DNA of 64,000 nt from Streptomyces sp. NBC_01707 (lineage in GTDB: Bacteria > Actinomycetota > Actinomycetes > Streptomycetales > Streptomycetaceae): assembly GCF_041438805.1 (NCBI RefSeq), contig NZ_CP109190.1, positions 6,820,001 through 6,884,000 of the forward strand, in the 5' to 3' direction. The notes under the pieces were generated by a model. That model saw nothing but the letters and a program-made list of their open reading frames with translations, was not told where the DNA came from and made no database searches. This document shows positions 16,932 to 24,161 of the stretch, one piece after another (the first letter of the stretch is position 1; every line of letters starts with the position of its first letter). A program made the translations under genes and the position numbers.

Positions 16932-17467
16932 AGTGTCACCTCCACGTACCCTCGACGCTGCTCGCGAGAGTCGCGACACCGCTGCCAGATCTCGTCGTAC
17001 AGCCCGAGTGATTGGAAGACGTCAGCGTCTCCCGGTGCCATCGCGCCAGTGATGCCCAGGTCCTCAAACGCCACTGTGGCTGGCAGGGGCAGGAAGTAGG
17101 CGTCGATCCGCATCTCGTGCTTCACACACCACTCCCGGTCCGTGAGGTTGGCAAGGTTGGCGAGGTCATCTGCTTCCGTGACTGCCCCGAAGGCGTCAGC
17201 GCCAATCAGATAAGTAAGGTCTACGTCGCTGGGGTCTAGTTTGCCGCTTACGAAGCTTCCTGCCAGCCAGATACGTCTCACCTCGCCAAACAGGCATTCA
17301 GCCTGCGCGCGATGAAACTGCAGCTCATCCCACAAGTCGGAGCGGGTCCCGGACTGCAGAAACTCCGGTGCCCGCACCAAGCGGCTCTCGACTTCGTCCC
17401 AGGTCAGGGGATAGCGACCAGGCGGCGGACAGAGGGTGTCCGGATCGAATGGCGGTATCGGAGGCAT
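16928..17467 (-). CDS. MNT-like nucleotidyltransferase (DUF6932-like)
   Basis: This 179-residue protein opens with MPPIPPFDPDTLCPPPGRYPLTWDEV, the lead typical of the DUF6932 group. The nucleotidyltransferase signature follows: IWLAGSFVSGKLDPSDVDLTYLI (about residues 64-86), that is, GS-x-SG with an Asp-Val-Asp pair, and a third acidic residue in RIDAYF (about residue 124). All three metal-binding positions appear present, so transfer of a nucleotide to a partner or tRNA is possible. The downstream 335-aa gene overlaps it by four bases. Related MNT proteins act as antitoxins by AMPylating HEPN toxins, but the partner here does not show the HEPN RxxxxxH motif. The ATG at 17467 is chosen from the conserved lead. 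Confidence 0.75.
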   Translation of the reverse strand: MPPIPPFDPDTLCPPPGRYPLTWDEVESRLVRAPEFLQSGTRSDLWDELQFHRAQAECLFGEVRRIWLAGSFVSGKLDPSDVDLTYLIGADAFGAVTEADDLANLANLTDREWCVKHEMRIDAYFLPLPATVAFEDLGITGAMAPGDADVFQSLGLYDEIWQRCRDSREQRRGYVEVTL

Positions 17468-17635
17468 GCAGCTCCAGAGGCGTTCGGAGTGACGCCAGCA
17501 CTCTATGTGACGAACGGATGTGCATGCAGTGCCTCCGTTCAGATGGACGCGCCCTAGTACCTTCTGTCTTCACCGGCTTCGACTGCTCATGACCGGCAGG
17601 CCCTGGCAAGCGCTCGCCGTACCTGCACGGCATGA

Positions 17636-18223
17636 TCACACCGCAAACCGGCGCGAAGCACCGGTCGCTACCTTCTGGATGGACTCCATGATCGTGGTCC
17701 AGGGCAGCTCTCGAACTTCTGGGCCCTCGCGAGGTTCGTACAGTGGCCAGACGTCAGGACCGTAGACAAGATCAACGTCCGCCTTCCGCAGCGCATCGAT
17801 GTGCCCCTGCCATGCCGGATGCCTTGCGTGAGCTGCGTTGACCCGGGGGAACACCACGACGGGGACGCCGGTCGTGCCGAGCGCCTCGCTCACCTGCGTC
17901 AGGGCTTGGTTGTCGGCGATGCCCGTCGCGAGCTTGGCGATGAAGTTCGCACTCGCGGGGGCGACGACATAGCAGTCGGCGACCGGGTGGGCGCGGGGCT
18001 CAGTCGGCAGACGAGGTGTGTCCCGCACCGGTAGGCCGGTCAGTGCCTCCAGTCGGTCCAGCTCGCCGTTCGCCCTCAGCCATCGGCCGGCATTCGGCGT
18101 CAGGGTCACGGCTACCTGCCAGCCGAGGGCGACGGCTGGCTCGACCAGTCCGGCGCGCAGGATCTCGATTCCATCGGCTGCCGCGCCTACGACTGCCAGC
18201 ACTCCGCGACTGCCCACGCTCAC
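17636..18223 (-). CDS. HFCD-family flavoprotein (CoaC/EpiD-like)
   Basis: This 195-residue protein belongs to the homo-oligomeric flavin-containing cysteine decarboxylase group. It shows VLAVVGAAADG at the start, WQVAVTLTPNAGRWL, and the diagnostic flavin-binding segment DCYVVAPASANFIAKLATGIADNQ (about residues 82-106). These proteins decarboxylate phosphopantothenoylcysteine or C-terminal peptide cysteines, but many stand-alone actinobacterial members are uncharacterised. The usual substrate-recognition clamp is hard to see. It stands alone between the nucleotidyltransferase pair and an orphan barstar. The GTG at 18223 starts the frame. Confidence 0.8.
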   Translation of the reverse strand: MSVGSRGVLAVVGAAADGIEILRAGLVEPAVALGWQVAVTLTPNAGRWLRANGELDRLEALTGLPVRDTPRLPTEPRAHPVADCYVVAPASANFIAKLATGIADNQALTQVSEALGTTGVPVVVFPRVNAAHARHPAWQGHIDALRKADVDLVYGPDVWPLYEPREGPEVRELPWTTIMESIQKVATGASRRFAV

Positions 18224-18264
18224 CGTTCCACCGTCCCGTATCCGTCGGTCCCAGGGCCAGCAGT

Positions 18265-18370
18265 ACAGCAGAGAAGTACAGCAACCACACCGACTACCAG
18301 CAACCGTGGCTGATCCCTACAGCCCGTGTTGCCAGGCCGGCAGACCTCAGTGACCGTCGTGCCGATAGTT
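18265..18370 (+). other. attachment-arm-like sequence block B, distal part
   Basis: The words GTACAGCAACC, ACCAGCAACCGTGG, GACCTCAGTGACCGTCG and ATAGTTCGCATCGAGGGGC recur with few changes at 23735-23840. This is direct evidence that the sequences ahead of the two tRNA-Val fragments are related. It overlaps no gene. Confidence 0.45.
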
Positions 18371-18393
18371 CGCATCGAGGGGCTTACGGTGCT

Positions 18394-18663
18394 CTACGCG
18401 TATTCGGCGAGGAACTGCGGCCGGTACTGCTGCTGATACCGGTCTAGTGCCTGTCGGAGCATGGTGGCTCCGTGCGGGACACGGGTGCTGAGCTGGTTCC
18501 AGCCTTCGAAGCGTAGATGGTCTGGGATCTGGACCAAGCCGGTGATCGCATCCCAGAAGGCGGCCCAGTTGAGACCGTAAAAACCAGGGAAGCGGAGTGC
18601 CTGCGCAAGTACTGCATGCAATTCGCGCTCGTCGGTCGCAGTACCGACGTCGATGGTGAGCAT
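18394..18663 (-). CDS. barstar-family ribonuclease inhibitor (orphan)
   Basis: This 89-residue protein has the full barstar signature: LHAVLAQALRFPGFYGLNWAAFWDAITG (about residues 15-42) and LRFEGWNQLSTRVPHGATMLRQALDRY. Barstars bind and block barnase-type RNases. No barnase gene is nearby, so it may protect against toxins made by other strains, as many orphan immunity genes do. The ATG at 18663 is the natural start. It lies inside the arm-like block that precedes a tRNA-Val fragment, so it was probably brought in by an integrated element. Confidence 0.85.
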   Translation of the reverse strand: MLTIDVGTATDERELHAVLAQALRFPGFYGLNWAAFWDAITGLVQIPDHLRFEGWNQLSTRVPHGATMLRQALDRYQQQYRPQFLAEYA

Positions 18664-18695
18664 GTTTGCGATCCTTGCAGGTGTCAGCAGAGGCG

Positions 18696-18751
18696 TGCGT
18701 GCCAGATCCGTGCCAGATAGAGCGGTCAGTCACGGACAACGGGAGCGAATG
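18696..18751 (+). other. attachment-arm-like sequence block B, proximal part
   Basis: GTGCCAGATCCGTGCCAGAT is followed by AGAGCGGTCAGTCACGGACA. The same order (paired GTGCC words, GATxGAGCG, then a CAC/GACGG-type word) is found at 9810-9860 and 23887-23940, and more loosely at 24709-24760. It ends 80 bases before the tRNA-Val fragment. Confidence 0.45.
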
Positions 18752-18830
18752 ACAGTGCGGTCGCATGGCTGCCGGGCAGCACAGCCATACGTGTGGTGAC
18801 CAGCAGCGACGCCGCGATGGTCGGTGCCGC

Positions 18831-18876
18831 GCTTACAAAGCAGATGTCGGCGGTTCGAAACCGTCCGCGCCCACCA
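18831..18876 (+). tRNA. 3' half of tRNA-Val(UAC), attachment-site remnant 1
   Basis: The segment holds CTTACAA (anticodon loop, anticodon TAC), then the T-arm GGCGG-TTCGAAA-CCGTC and the acceptor end CGCGCCC plus ACCA with CCA encoded. Upstream bases do not pair with the 3' anticodon stem and lack the 5' acceptor GGGCGCG, so the tRNA is incomplete. The 37 bases 18841-18877 are identical to 24042-24078. Confidence 0.8.
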
Positions 18877-18880
18877 GTGC

Positions 18881-18914
18881 AAAGGCCCCCAACCGATCAT
18901 GGTTGGGGGCCTTT
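18881..18914 (+). terminator. strong terminator after tRNA-Val fragment 1
   Basis: AAAGGCCCCCAACC (18881-18894), loop GATCAT, and GGTTGGGGGCCTTT (18901-18914) form a perfect 14-bp stem with A- and T-rich ends, only four bases behind the tRNA 3' end. It looks like the original terminator of the tRNA gene, carried over at the attachment site. Confidence 0.8.
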
Positions 18915-18990
18915 GACATCTACTTTTGACATCAACGGGTGCGGTCGCTCACGGTCGGGACGCCACCGCGTGGTCGCTTTGCTGCACGCT
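18915..18990 (-). pseudogene. possible integrase C-terminal tail remnant
   Basis: On the minus strand this reads RWRPDRERPHPLMSKVDVKG, close to the tail RRPGRERPPQP of the integrase remnant at 20306-20524. It lies beside the tRNA fragment, where integrase genes of such elements normally end. Only the tail remains, so recognition is weak. Confidence 0.3.
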
Positions 18991-19139
18991 GGACGACGGT
19001 GTGTGACATGCCGCTGGTGGCGTAATGGGGCCTTGCACTCTCTGGCCAGGTCACCCTGTATTGCGTCGGTCACGGGTGCAGCTCGTCGGTGCTGTCGTGA
19101 GAGTGGATCTTTGAGCGGATCCGGCGAGAGGAACCGGAG

Positions 19140-20309
19140 ATGACTGAAAGGTCTGCGGGGCTGGCCGGACTGCTCGCTGCGGCAGAGGGCCGGATGCCTG
19201 TCGAGTCGGCTGAGGTGATCGCGTTCGAGCTGGCGAGGCGTCTGGAGGCCCGGTGCGTCTCCTTTTTGATCACTGACTTCACCGGCAACGCCGTTGTACG
19301 CCTGAGCAACGCCGACGCAGGTGAGGAGCGGGAGCGCATCAAGTTGCCCGGCACCGTCTACGGGCAGGTACTTCGCGAACAGCGGGTGTCCGTCCGCCGA
19401 GGCGGGCTCCCCGACGGGCAGTTCCAGATCGTTGCCCCGGTGACCAACCGGGGGGATGCCATCGGGCTTCTTGAAGTCCTCCTCCCACATGCCCCCGAAC
19501 CTGCAACTGTGCAGACGATCGTCGAATCGGCCCATGCCCTGGCCTACATCCTCATCGCCAACCGCCGCTTCACCGACCTGTACCAGTGGGGCCGCCGAAC
19601 CCTCCCCATGAACCTGGCCGCTGAGATCCAGAACACTCTCCTTCCCGACAGCCTCACTTGTGAAGCACCGCAGTTCACGGTCTCCGGGGAGCTGATCCCG
19701 ACCGAAGAGATCGCCGGTGACACCTTCGATCACTCCCTCGACCGCCGCACGTTGCATGTGTCCATCACCGACGCCATGGGCCACGATGTCCATGCCGCTC
19801 TCATCGCCACTCTGCTTGTTGGCGCGCTGCGCAGCGCGCGGCGCGGAGGAGCAGACCTGGCCGACCAGGCCCATCAGGCTCATCAGGCCTTGCTCGACCA
19901 CGGCCTGCATGGCCCCTTGGTCACCGGCCAGCTCTTGCGCATCGATCTGCAGACGGGAAGCGTCGGCTTCGTCAATGCTGGTCACCCCTGGCCCTGGCTT
20001 CTGCGCGAGGGACGTCTCGAGCGAATCGTTCCCGAGATCGATCCGCCCTTCGGTGCCCCTTTGTCGCACCCGCACCGCGTCCAGTCGCTCCAACTGCGAT
20101 CAGGTGACCGCCTCATCCTGGTTACCGATGGCATGCTCGAGCGCAACGCCGCAGCCGAGGACCTTCCGGCTCTGATTGAGGGCACCCGCGACCTGCACCC
20201 TCGCGAGGCCGTTCACACGCTTACCCAGGCCGTCCTGTGTGCCCAGCAAGGTGTCCTGCATGACGACGCCACCGTGGTCTGCCTGGACTGGCAAGGCTCC
20301 CGGGACTAG
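19140..20309 (+). CDS. PP2C-type protein phosphatase (SpoIIE family) with N-terminal GAF-like domain
   Basis: This 389-residue protein has a GAF-like sensor region (about residues 20-145) and a SpoIIE/RsbU-type PP2C domain (about 170-389). The metal-binding motifs are clear: EEIAGDTFDH (near 195), ITDAMGHDVHAALIA (near 215), VNAGHPWPWLL, LILVTDGMLER and HDDATVVCLDW. Such enzymes dephosphorylate anti-anti-sigma factors in partner-switching signalling. No anti-sigma kinase or STAS protein is encoded nearby, so targets are unknown. The ATG at 19140 has GAGAGGAACCGGAG upstream. The gene is bracketed by two similar pieces of integrase-tail sequence and overlaps the integrase remnant at its 3' end by four bases. 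Confidence 0.9.
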   Translation: MTERSAGLAGLLAAAEGRMPVESAEVIAFELARRLEARCVSFLITDFTGNAVVRLSNADAGEERERIKLPGTVYGQVLREQRVSVRRGGLPDGQFQIVAPVTNRGDAIGLLEVLLPHAPEPATVQTIVESAHALAYILIANRRFTDLYQWGRRTLPMNLAAEIQNTLLPDSLTCEAPQFTVSGELIPTEEIAGDTFDHSLDRRTLHVSITDAMGHDVHAALIATLLVGALRSARRGGADLADQAHQAHQALLDHGLHGPLVTGQLLRIDLQTGSVGFVNAGHPWPWLLREGRLERIVPEIDPPFGAPLSHPHRVQSLQLRSGDRLILVTDGMLERNAAAEDLPALIEGTRDLHPREAVHTLTQAVLCAQQGVLHDDATVVCLDWQGSRD

Positions 20310-20524
20310 GAGTGCCTCGGTTGGGGCGGTCGCTCACGGCCGGGGCGCCGCTTGAGCATGCGGTCCAGGTGACCCACGGCCTCGCGCTGTGTGTCCTGGA
20401 CGACGTGGGCGTAGATGTTCATCGTGACGGCGATCTGGCTGTGCCCGAGGATGTCCATCACGACGCGGGGGGCGACGCCGGCGGCGGTGAGCAAGGTCGC
20501 GCAGCCGTGCCGGGCATCGTGCAT
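20306..20524 (-). pseudogene. tyrosine integrase, C-terminal remnant
   Basis: The 72 codons hold the end of a tyrosine recombinase catalytic domain: HDARHGCATLLTAAGV (the H-x-x-R box), LGHSQIAVTMNIYAHV (the GH box and the nucleophile Tyr) and a basic tail. The N-terminal arm-binding and core-binding domains and the first catalytic Arg are missing; the frame begins at MHDARH where the sequence turns into the VOC gene region. Sequence style matches AICE and pSAM2-type integrases. It cannot be active. It documents an element that once integrated here, probably at tRNA-Val. Confidence 0.8.
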
Positions 20525-20541
20525 GGTTCGGTTCCTCCTTC

Positions 20542-20982
20542 TCAGCGCAGTTGCTCGGCCAGTCCGACGATGATGCCCTCCGGGCCGCGGATGTAGCAGA
20601 GCAGATAGCTGTCCTCGAACCGGGCGATCTCGCCGACGAGTTCGGCGCCGTGAGGGCGCAGGCGGGCAACCGTGTCCTCGATGTCGTCGACGGCGAACAT
20701 GACGCGGTGCGTGCCCAGAATGTTGTGAGGCCGGTTGCGCGGCCCGGCGCTGATCACCGCGGGGCTGCGGTACTTCGCCAGCTCGAGCCGGCTGTGACCG
20801 TCCGGGGTCCGGACCATCGCGATGTCACAGTGGACGCCGTCGAGTCCGGTGCACCGGTCGGCGAAGAGACCCTCGACCTCCGCCCTGCCCTCCAGCTCCA
20901 TACCGAGTTCCACGAAGAACGCGATGGCGGCATCCATGTCCTCGACGACGATGCCGACGTTGTCCATCCGCTGAATCGCCAT
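20542..20982 (-). CDS. VOC-family (glyoxalase/dioxygenase superfamily) protein
   Basis: This 146-residue protein has two beta-alpha-beta-beta-beta modules: MAIQRMDNVGIVVEDMDAAIAFFVELGMELEG at the start and HRVMFAVDDIEDTVARLRPHGAEL in the second half, ending with CYIRGPEGIIVGLAEQL. Members bind a metal and act as glyoxalases, dioxygenases or drug-binding resistance proteins; the substrate here is unknown. The expected metal ligands (His or Glu in the first and last strands) look only partly conserved. The ATG at 20982 has AAGGAGAG upstream. The integrase remnant lies 17 bases beyond its stop, so the gene may have truncated the integrase when it arrived. Confidence 0.8.
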   Translation of the reverse strand: MAIQRMDNVGIVVEDMDAAIAFFVELGMELEGRAEVEGLFADRCTGLDGVHCDIAMVRTPDGHSRLELAKYRSPAVISAGPRNRPHNILGTHRVMFAVDDIEDTVARLRPHGAELVGEIARFEDSYLLCYIRGPEGIIVGLAEQLR

Positions 20983-21101
20983 GCCGGTCTCTCCTTCTTT
21001 CTCGTGCGGCCGGTGGTGGCCGCCGATGCCCCTGGGACGGAGCCGGTGGCACGTTCTCGACATCCCCGGACCGCCGAACTCCGAAAAATTTGGATCGCGC
21101 C

Positions 21102-21287
21102 TCAGGTGAGATTCATCCGGATGTACCAGTCCACCGCCAGCACGATGAGAACGGCTCCCACGAAGGCCCACACCGTGGTTGCTGCACTGCGCGAGGTAGT
21201 GCCCGTTCCGGCGGGACGCAGCAGGGACTCACGCGGATCGGTCCTGCCCAGGTCAGGGACGTCGCAGGTCAGCCGTCGCCCGCACAC
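21102..21287 (-). CDS. small single-helix membrane protein (61 aa), uncertain
   Basis: This is a 61-residue frame with one C-terminal hydrophobic helix (TTVWAFVGAVLIVLAVDW then YIRMNLT). The N-terminal half is Arg/Thr-rich and featureless. It could be a real tail-anchored peptide or the end of a lost membrane protein. No strong ribosome box precedes the ATG. Confidence 0.3.
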   Translation of the reverse strand: MCGRRLTCDVPDLGRTDPRESLLRPAGTGTTSRSAATTVWAFVGAVLIVLAVDWYIRMNLT

Positions 21288-21380
21288 GGCGTCTTCCGAA
21301 CGGGTGCACCGGTCGCCAGTGGGGCTACGCCTGAAGTGCGCTCGTATCCGGTGGGGGCAAGCGCCTGCCAGGATCAGGCT

Positions 21381-21539
21381 GTGATCGAGCCTTCGATTAC
21401 CGTGAGATTGAGTAGAGCCCTCGACTGGGCAGTGCTGCCCCTGTCCGCCCTCCTACTTTGGATCGGCATCAGGGACCACCGCGCCGGCGGGTCCGTGGGT
21501 TGGCCGATTGGCGGAGCACTCTACGTTCGCCTTTCGTAG
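21381..21539 (+). CDS. short hydrophobic peptide (52 aa), uncertain
   Basis: The GTG-started frame has one clear helix (ALDWAVLPLSALLLWIGIRD) and a short polar end. Small membrane peptides of this form are common in Streptomyces, but there is no family match by eye. The ribosome box is weak (ATCAGGCT). Confidence 0.3.
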   Translation: MIEPSITVRLSRALDWAVLPLSALLLWIGIRDHRAGGSVGWPIGGALYVRLS

Positions 21540-21635
21540 GGTCGCGATATGCCCGTCCCCTGCTGGGTGCCGTACGTGTGCTGGATCGGGCCCCCGAGAA
21601 CACCACGGGGGACAGCAGCAGCTCTGAAGCGGGCC

Positions 21636-21672
21636 ATCGCAGGTTCGAGTCCGCCGGGGGCGCTGCTCGGGT
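21636..21672 (+). other. decayed tRNA 3' end, resembles tRNA-Arg
   Basis: CATCGCAGGTTCGAGTCC followed by GCCGGGGGCGC resembles the T-arm and acceptor end of a tRNA-Arg (GCAGG-TTCGAGT-CCTGC-CGGGGGC) with one base lost in the 3' T-stem. It may be a third, older attachment scar. It could also be chance, since only about 30 bases match. Confidence 0.3.
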
Positions 21673-21777
21673 CGCTCGGGCTGCCCGCGTGCCCGATCCA
21701 GCGCACCGCTGTGGCCCGCCGGTCGGGAGGTGGCCGACGGGATGTTGGCGACGTACGAGCGGCTGGTGGCCGCCTGA

Positions 21778-22995
21778 TCAGCGTTCGGCGAAGAGCGGCG
21801 TCCAGCGCCCGGTCGCACCGTCGTTTCCCTTACGGAAACCGCTCAGCGGTACGACCTTGTCGCTGCCGATCGTGACGAGCACGAGCCGGTTGTGGAACTC
21901 GTTAGAGCCCGGTGCGATGTCCCAGGCGATGAGCCGCTTGTCGTCGACCCAGGCGAGCAGCTGCTGCCCGTTCACCTTGGTGACCCGCTCGCCGGTGTTG
22001 GGGTCGAGGAGCTCGGATGCGGACTTCTTGTTGTTGCCTGCGTAGCCGCCCGCGACGAGCTTGCCGTCCGGGGACAGCCCCGCGTCGTCGAACCAGTGCA
22101 CGTACTCCTCGTTCGCGGGCTTGGAGACCTCGTTGCCCTCGAAGTCGTAGTACTGCATCTGGGGATCCGTCGTGAGTCCGGAGTAGACCAGCTTGCCGTC
22201 GTGGCTGAAGGCGAAGTCCTGGCGGACGTTGAGGTCGTCGCTGTTGTACGTGACCTCGTTCCAGGAGCCTTTGCCGGAGTCCACGTCGAGGACGTAGAAG
22301 CCGGTCCGGTTCGACTGACCGTACTGCGGCATCCAGTCGTTCTTCTTGCCGTCGCCGTCGCTGTCGTAGTCCGCCTTGTACCGCAGGTCGGGGTTCTTGC
22401 TGTACGTCGTCGCGACGAGCTTGCTGCCATCGGGCGAGAACTCGACGCCCGCGACGCCGCGGTCGACCGGGATCCAGCGCTCGACCTCGCCGGTGAGCAG
22501 GTTGAGCAGGCCGATCCGTTTGGCGGGCAGGTCCTTTTCCAGGACGGCGGCGGTCCGCATGCCCGGAGCGACGTCGATGAAGGACCATTTGGTCGCCTTC
22601 GCGTACTTGCCCGTCTTCTGGTCGAGAAGAAGGTAGTTGCGGACGGCGACGGCGCGGTCGTCCGTCTGCTTGACGTTGCTCCAGGTGTAGTAGGCGGCCA
22701 GCGCGACGTCCCCCGCCGCGATCAGGTCGCGCGGCGGTGTCTGGTCCGGGTGGGCGACGATGTCGCTCGGGTTCATCTCGCTCGCGAGGTGCGCGTCGTT
22801 CTTGCCGGAGCCCAGGAGCGGGACCGCCACGGCGACGGCGACCACGGCGGCGGCGGCCGCGGCGGCGGACGCGAGCGCACGGGTCCGACGACGCCGTCGG
22901 ACCGTCAGCACCCGCTCGGCGAAGCCCGGCCCCAGTGCCGGCTGTTCGGCGGCCTGTTCGCGCAGCGAGGCGCGCACCAGCTCGTCGGCGTTCAC
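21778..22995 (-). CDS. membrane-anchored WD40/PD40-like beta-propeller protein, sigma-factor partner
   Basis: This 405-residue protein has a cytoplasmic N-terminus (residues 1-38), one membrane helix (ALASAAAAAAAVVAVAVAVPLL) and a large outer domain with propeller-like repeats (VAGVEFSPDGSKLVATTY, DFAFSHDGKLVYSG, AGLSPDGKLVAGGY). An acidic loop DYDSDGDGKKNDW looks like a calcium site. The GTG at 22995 overlaps the sigma-factor stop (GTGA), so both are made together. In such pairs the membrane protein may sense envelope state and hold or signal to the sigma factor. A classical zinc anti-sigma motif (HxxxCxxC) is not present, so direct anti-sigma function is unproven. Confidence 0.75.
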   Translation of the reverse strand: MNADELVRASLREQAAEQPALGPGFAERVLTVRRRRRTRALASAAAAAAAVVAVAVAVPLLGSGKNDAHLASEMNPSDIVAHPDQTPPRDLIAAGDVALAAYYTWSNVKQTDDRAVAVRNYLLLDQKTGKYAKATKWSFIDVAPGMRTAAVLEKDLPAKRIGLLNLLTGEVERWIPVDRGVAGVEFSPDGSKLVATTYSKNPDLRYKADYDSDGDGKKNDWMPQYGQSNRTGFYVLDVDSGKGSWNEVTYNSDDLNVRQDFAFSHDGKLVYSGLTTDPQMQYYDFEGNEVSKPANEEYVHWFDDAGLSPDGKLVAGGYAGNNKKSASELLDPNTGERVTKVNGQQLLAWVDDKRLIAWDIAPGSNEFHNRLVLVTIGSDKVVPLSGFRKGNDGATGRWTPLFAER

Positions 22996-23561
22996 GGACG
23001 TACCTCCACAGGCGAGAAGTCACGGGACGGCTGCTGTTCGGCGTCCGCGGGGCCGAGCGCGGCCAGTTCGGGGGCAAGGCGCCGCAGCCGGGCGAGAGAC
23101 CGGTGCGTGGTGGACCGCACCGTGCCGACCGAGCAGCCGAGGAGACGGGCGACGTCGGCCTCGGGCAGGTCCTCGAAGTAGCGCAGGACGAGGACGGTGC
23201 GCTGACGGGCGGTGAGCCGGGCCAGTGCGGCGCGCATGACGATGCGCAGGTCGGCCGCGCCAGGGCCGTCGTCAGCGCCGTGGTGCGCGGCGGGGTTCTC
23301 CAGCGGCTCGGGGACGCTCAGTTCGCGCCGCGGCCACTTCAGCCGCCAGCGATTCACCTGCTGCCGGTAAAGGATCTGCCGTACGTACGCCTCGGGCTCG
23401 TCGATGCGGTGCCAGCGGCCCGCGGCCTTGATCAGTGCGTTCTGCAGCAGGTCCTCGGCCGCGTGCCGGTCGCCGCCGTTGAGCAGGACGGCGGTCTTCA
23501 GCAGCGCGGTCGACCTGTTCTCCACGAACTCCCGGAAGTTTTCATGGCCCTCGGCATCCAT
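22992..23561 (-). CDS. SigE-family ECF-type RNA polymerase sigma factor
   Basis: This 189-residue protein has sigma region 2 (FREFVENRSTALLKTAVLLNGGDRHAAEDLLQNALIKAAGRWHRI, residues 8-52) and region 4 (LARLTARQRTVLVLRYFEDLPEADVARLLGCSVGTVRSTTHRSLARLR, about 118-166). This is the SigE-like Streptomyces ECF group that pairs with a membrane or WD40 gene. The ATG at 23561 has AGAAGGTGA upstream; longer upstream frames lack family features. It is expected to recruit RNA polymerase to a small set of envelope-response promoters, probably including its own. It is translationally coupled to the WD40-like gene. Confidence 0.9.
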   Translation of the reverse strand: MDAEGHENFREFVENRSTALLKTAVLLNGGDRHAAEDLLQNALIKAAGRWHRIDEPEAYVRQILYRQQVNRWRLKWPRRELSVPEPLENPAAHHGADDGPGAADLRIVMRAALARLTARQRTVLVLRYFEDLPEADVARLLGCSVGTVRSTTHRSLARLRRLAPELAALGPADAEQQPSRDFSPVEVRP

Positions 23562-23734
23562 CGTCACCTTCTCTTGTTGTTCTGGGATCTTCCTCGGCGG
23601 GCTTGCTGTCCCTGATGACGTCTGCGGCGGGCCCCCGCTATGCCTGTGTGCACGCAAAAAATATGCGGTGGGCAGGTCAACGCGCCCCACGTGCGACACG
23701 CCCGCCCGGACAACACACCGACGAGCCGTGTGAA

Positions 23735-23940
23735 GTACAGCAACCGTGCCGGTCAGCAACAGCCGTCCGTGATCCTCGCAGCTCTCGACCAGCCCAGCAG
23801 ACCTCCGCGACCCTCCCGCCCGTAGTTCGCATCGATGGGCAGCCCGGCGGCCGGCCGTCTCGTGAGTCCCTGGGTGGTGGCGCCGCGCGTGCCGGTGCCG
23901 GAACCGTGCCGGATCGAGCGATCGGTCACGGTCGATGGGG
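23735..23940 (+). other. attachment-arm-like sequence block C
   Basis: The left part (23735-23840) repeats words of 18265-18370 (GTACAGCAACC, CAGACCTC, TAGTTCGCATCGATGGGC). The right part (23887-23940) repeats the paired GTGCC words and GGATCGAGCG pattern of blocks A and B. The second tRNA-Val fragment begins about 100 bases later. Confidence 0.45.
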
Positions 23941-24041
23941 GTGTGGGGCAGTACAGACAAGTGACGGCAAGTTTGGCGCTGTTGTGCGGCTGTGGACGGA
24001 CCCGCCAAGCCCGTCCAGCGGTCGGCGCCAGGCTTGCAGAC

Positions 24042-24078
24042 CAGATGTCGGCGGTTCGAAACCGTCCGCGCCCACCAG
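24042..24078 (+). tRNA. 3' end of tRNA-Val, attachment-site remnant 2
   Basis: The 37 bases are identical to 18841-18877 and contain the T-arm and acceptor strand with CCA. Sequence before it differs from copy 1 and does not make an anticodon arm. Together the two copies form a 37-bp direct repeat 5201 bp apart, as expected for tandem or successive integration at the same tRNA-Val. Confidence 0.75.
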
Positions 24079-24161
24079 CCGGAACGCCCACGCGGTGAGC
24101 CGCTGCGAGGGAGTTGACGGTGGAAGTTGACGGCAGTCCCTGAGGCGTACCGGGTGGCGGT

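Noticed and set aside
18897..20093. 398-codon minus frame opposite the PP2C gene
   Set aside because: It is a shadow of the PP2C gene; only its last codons, outside that gene, resemble an integrase tail.
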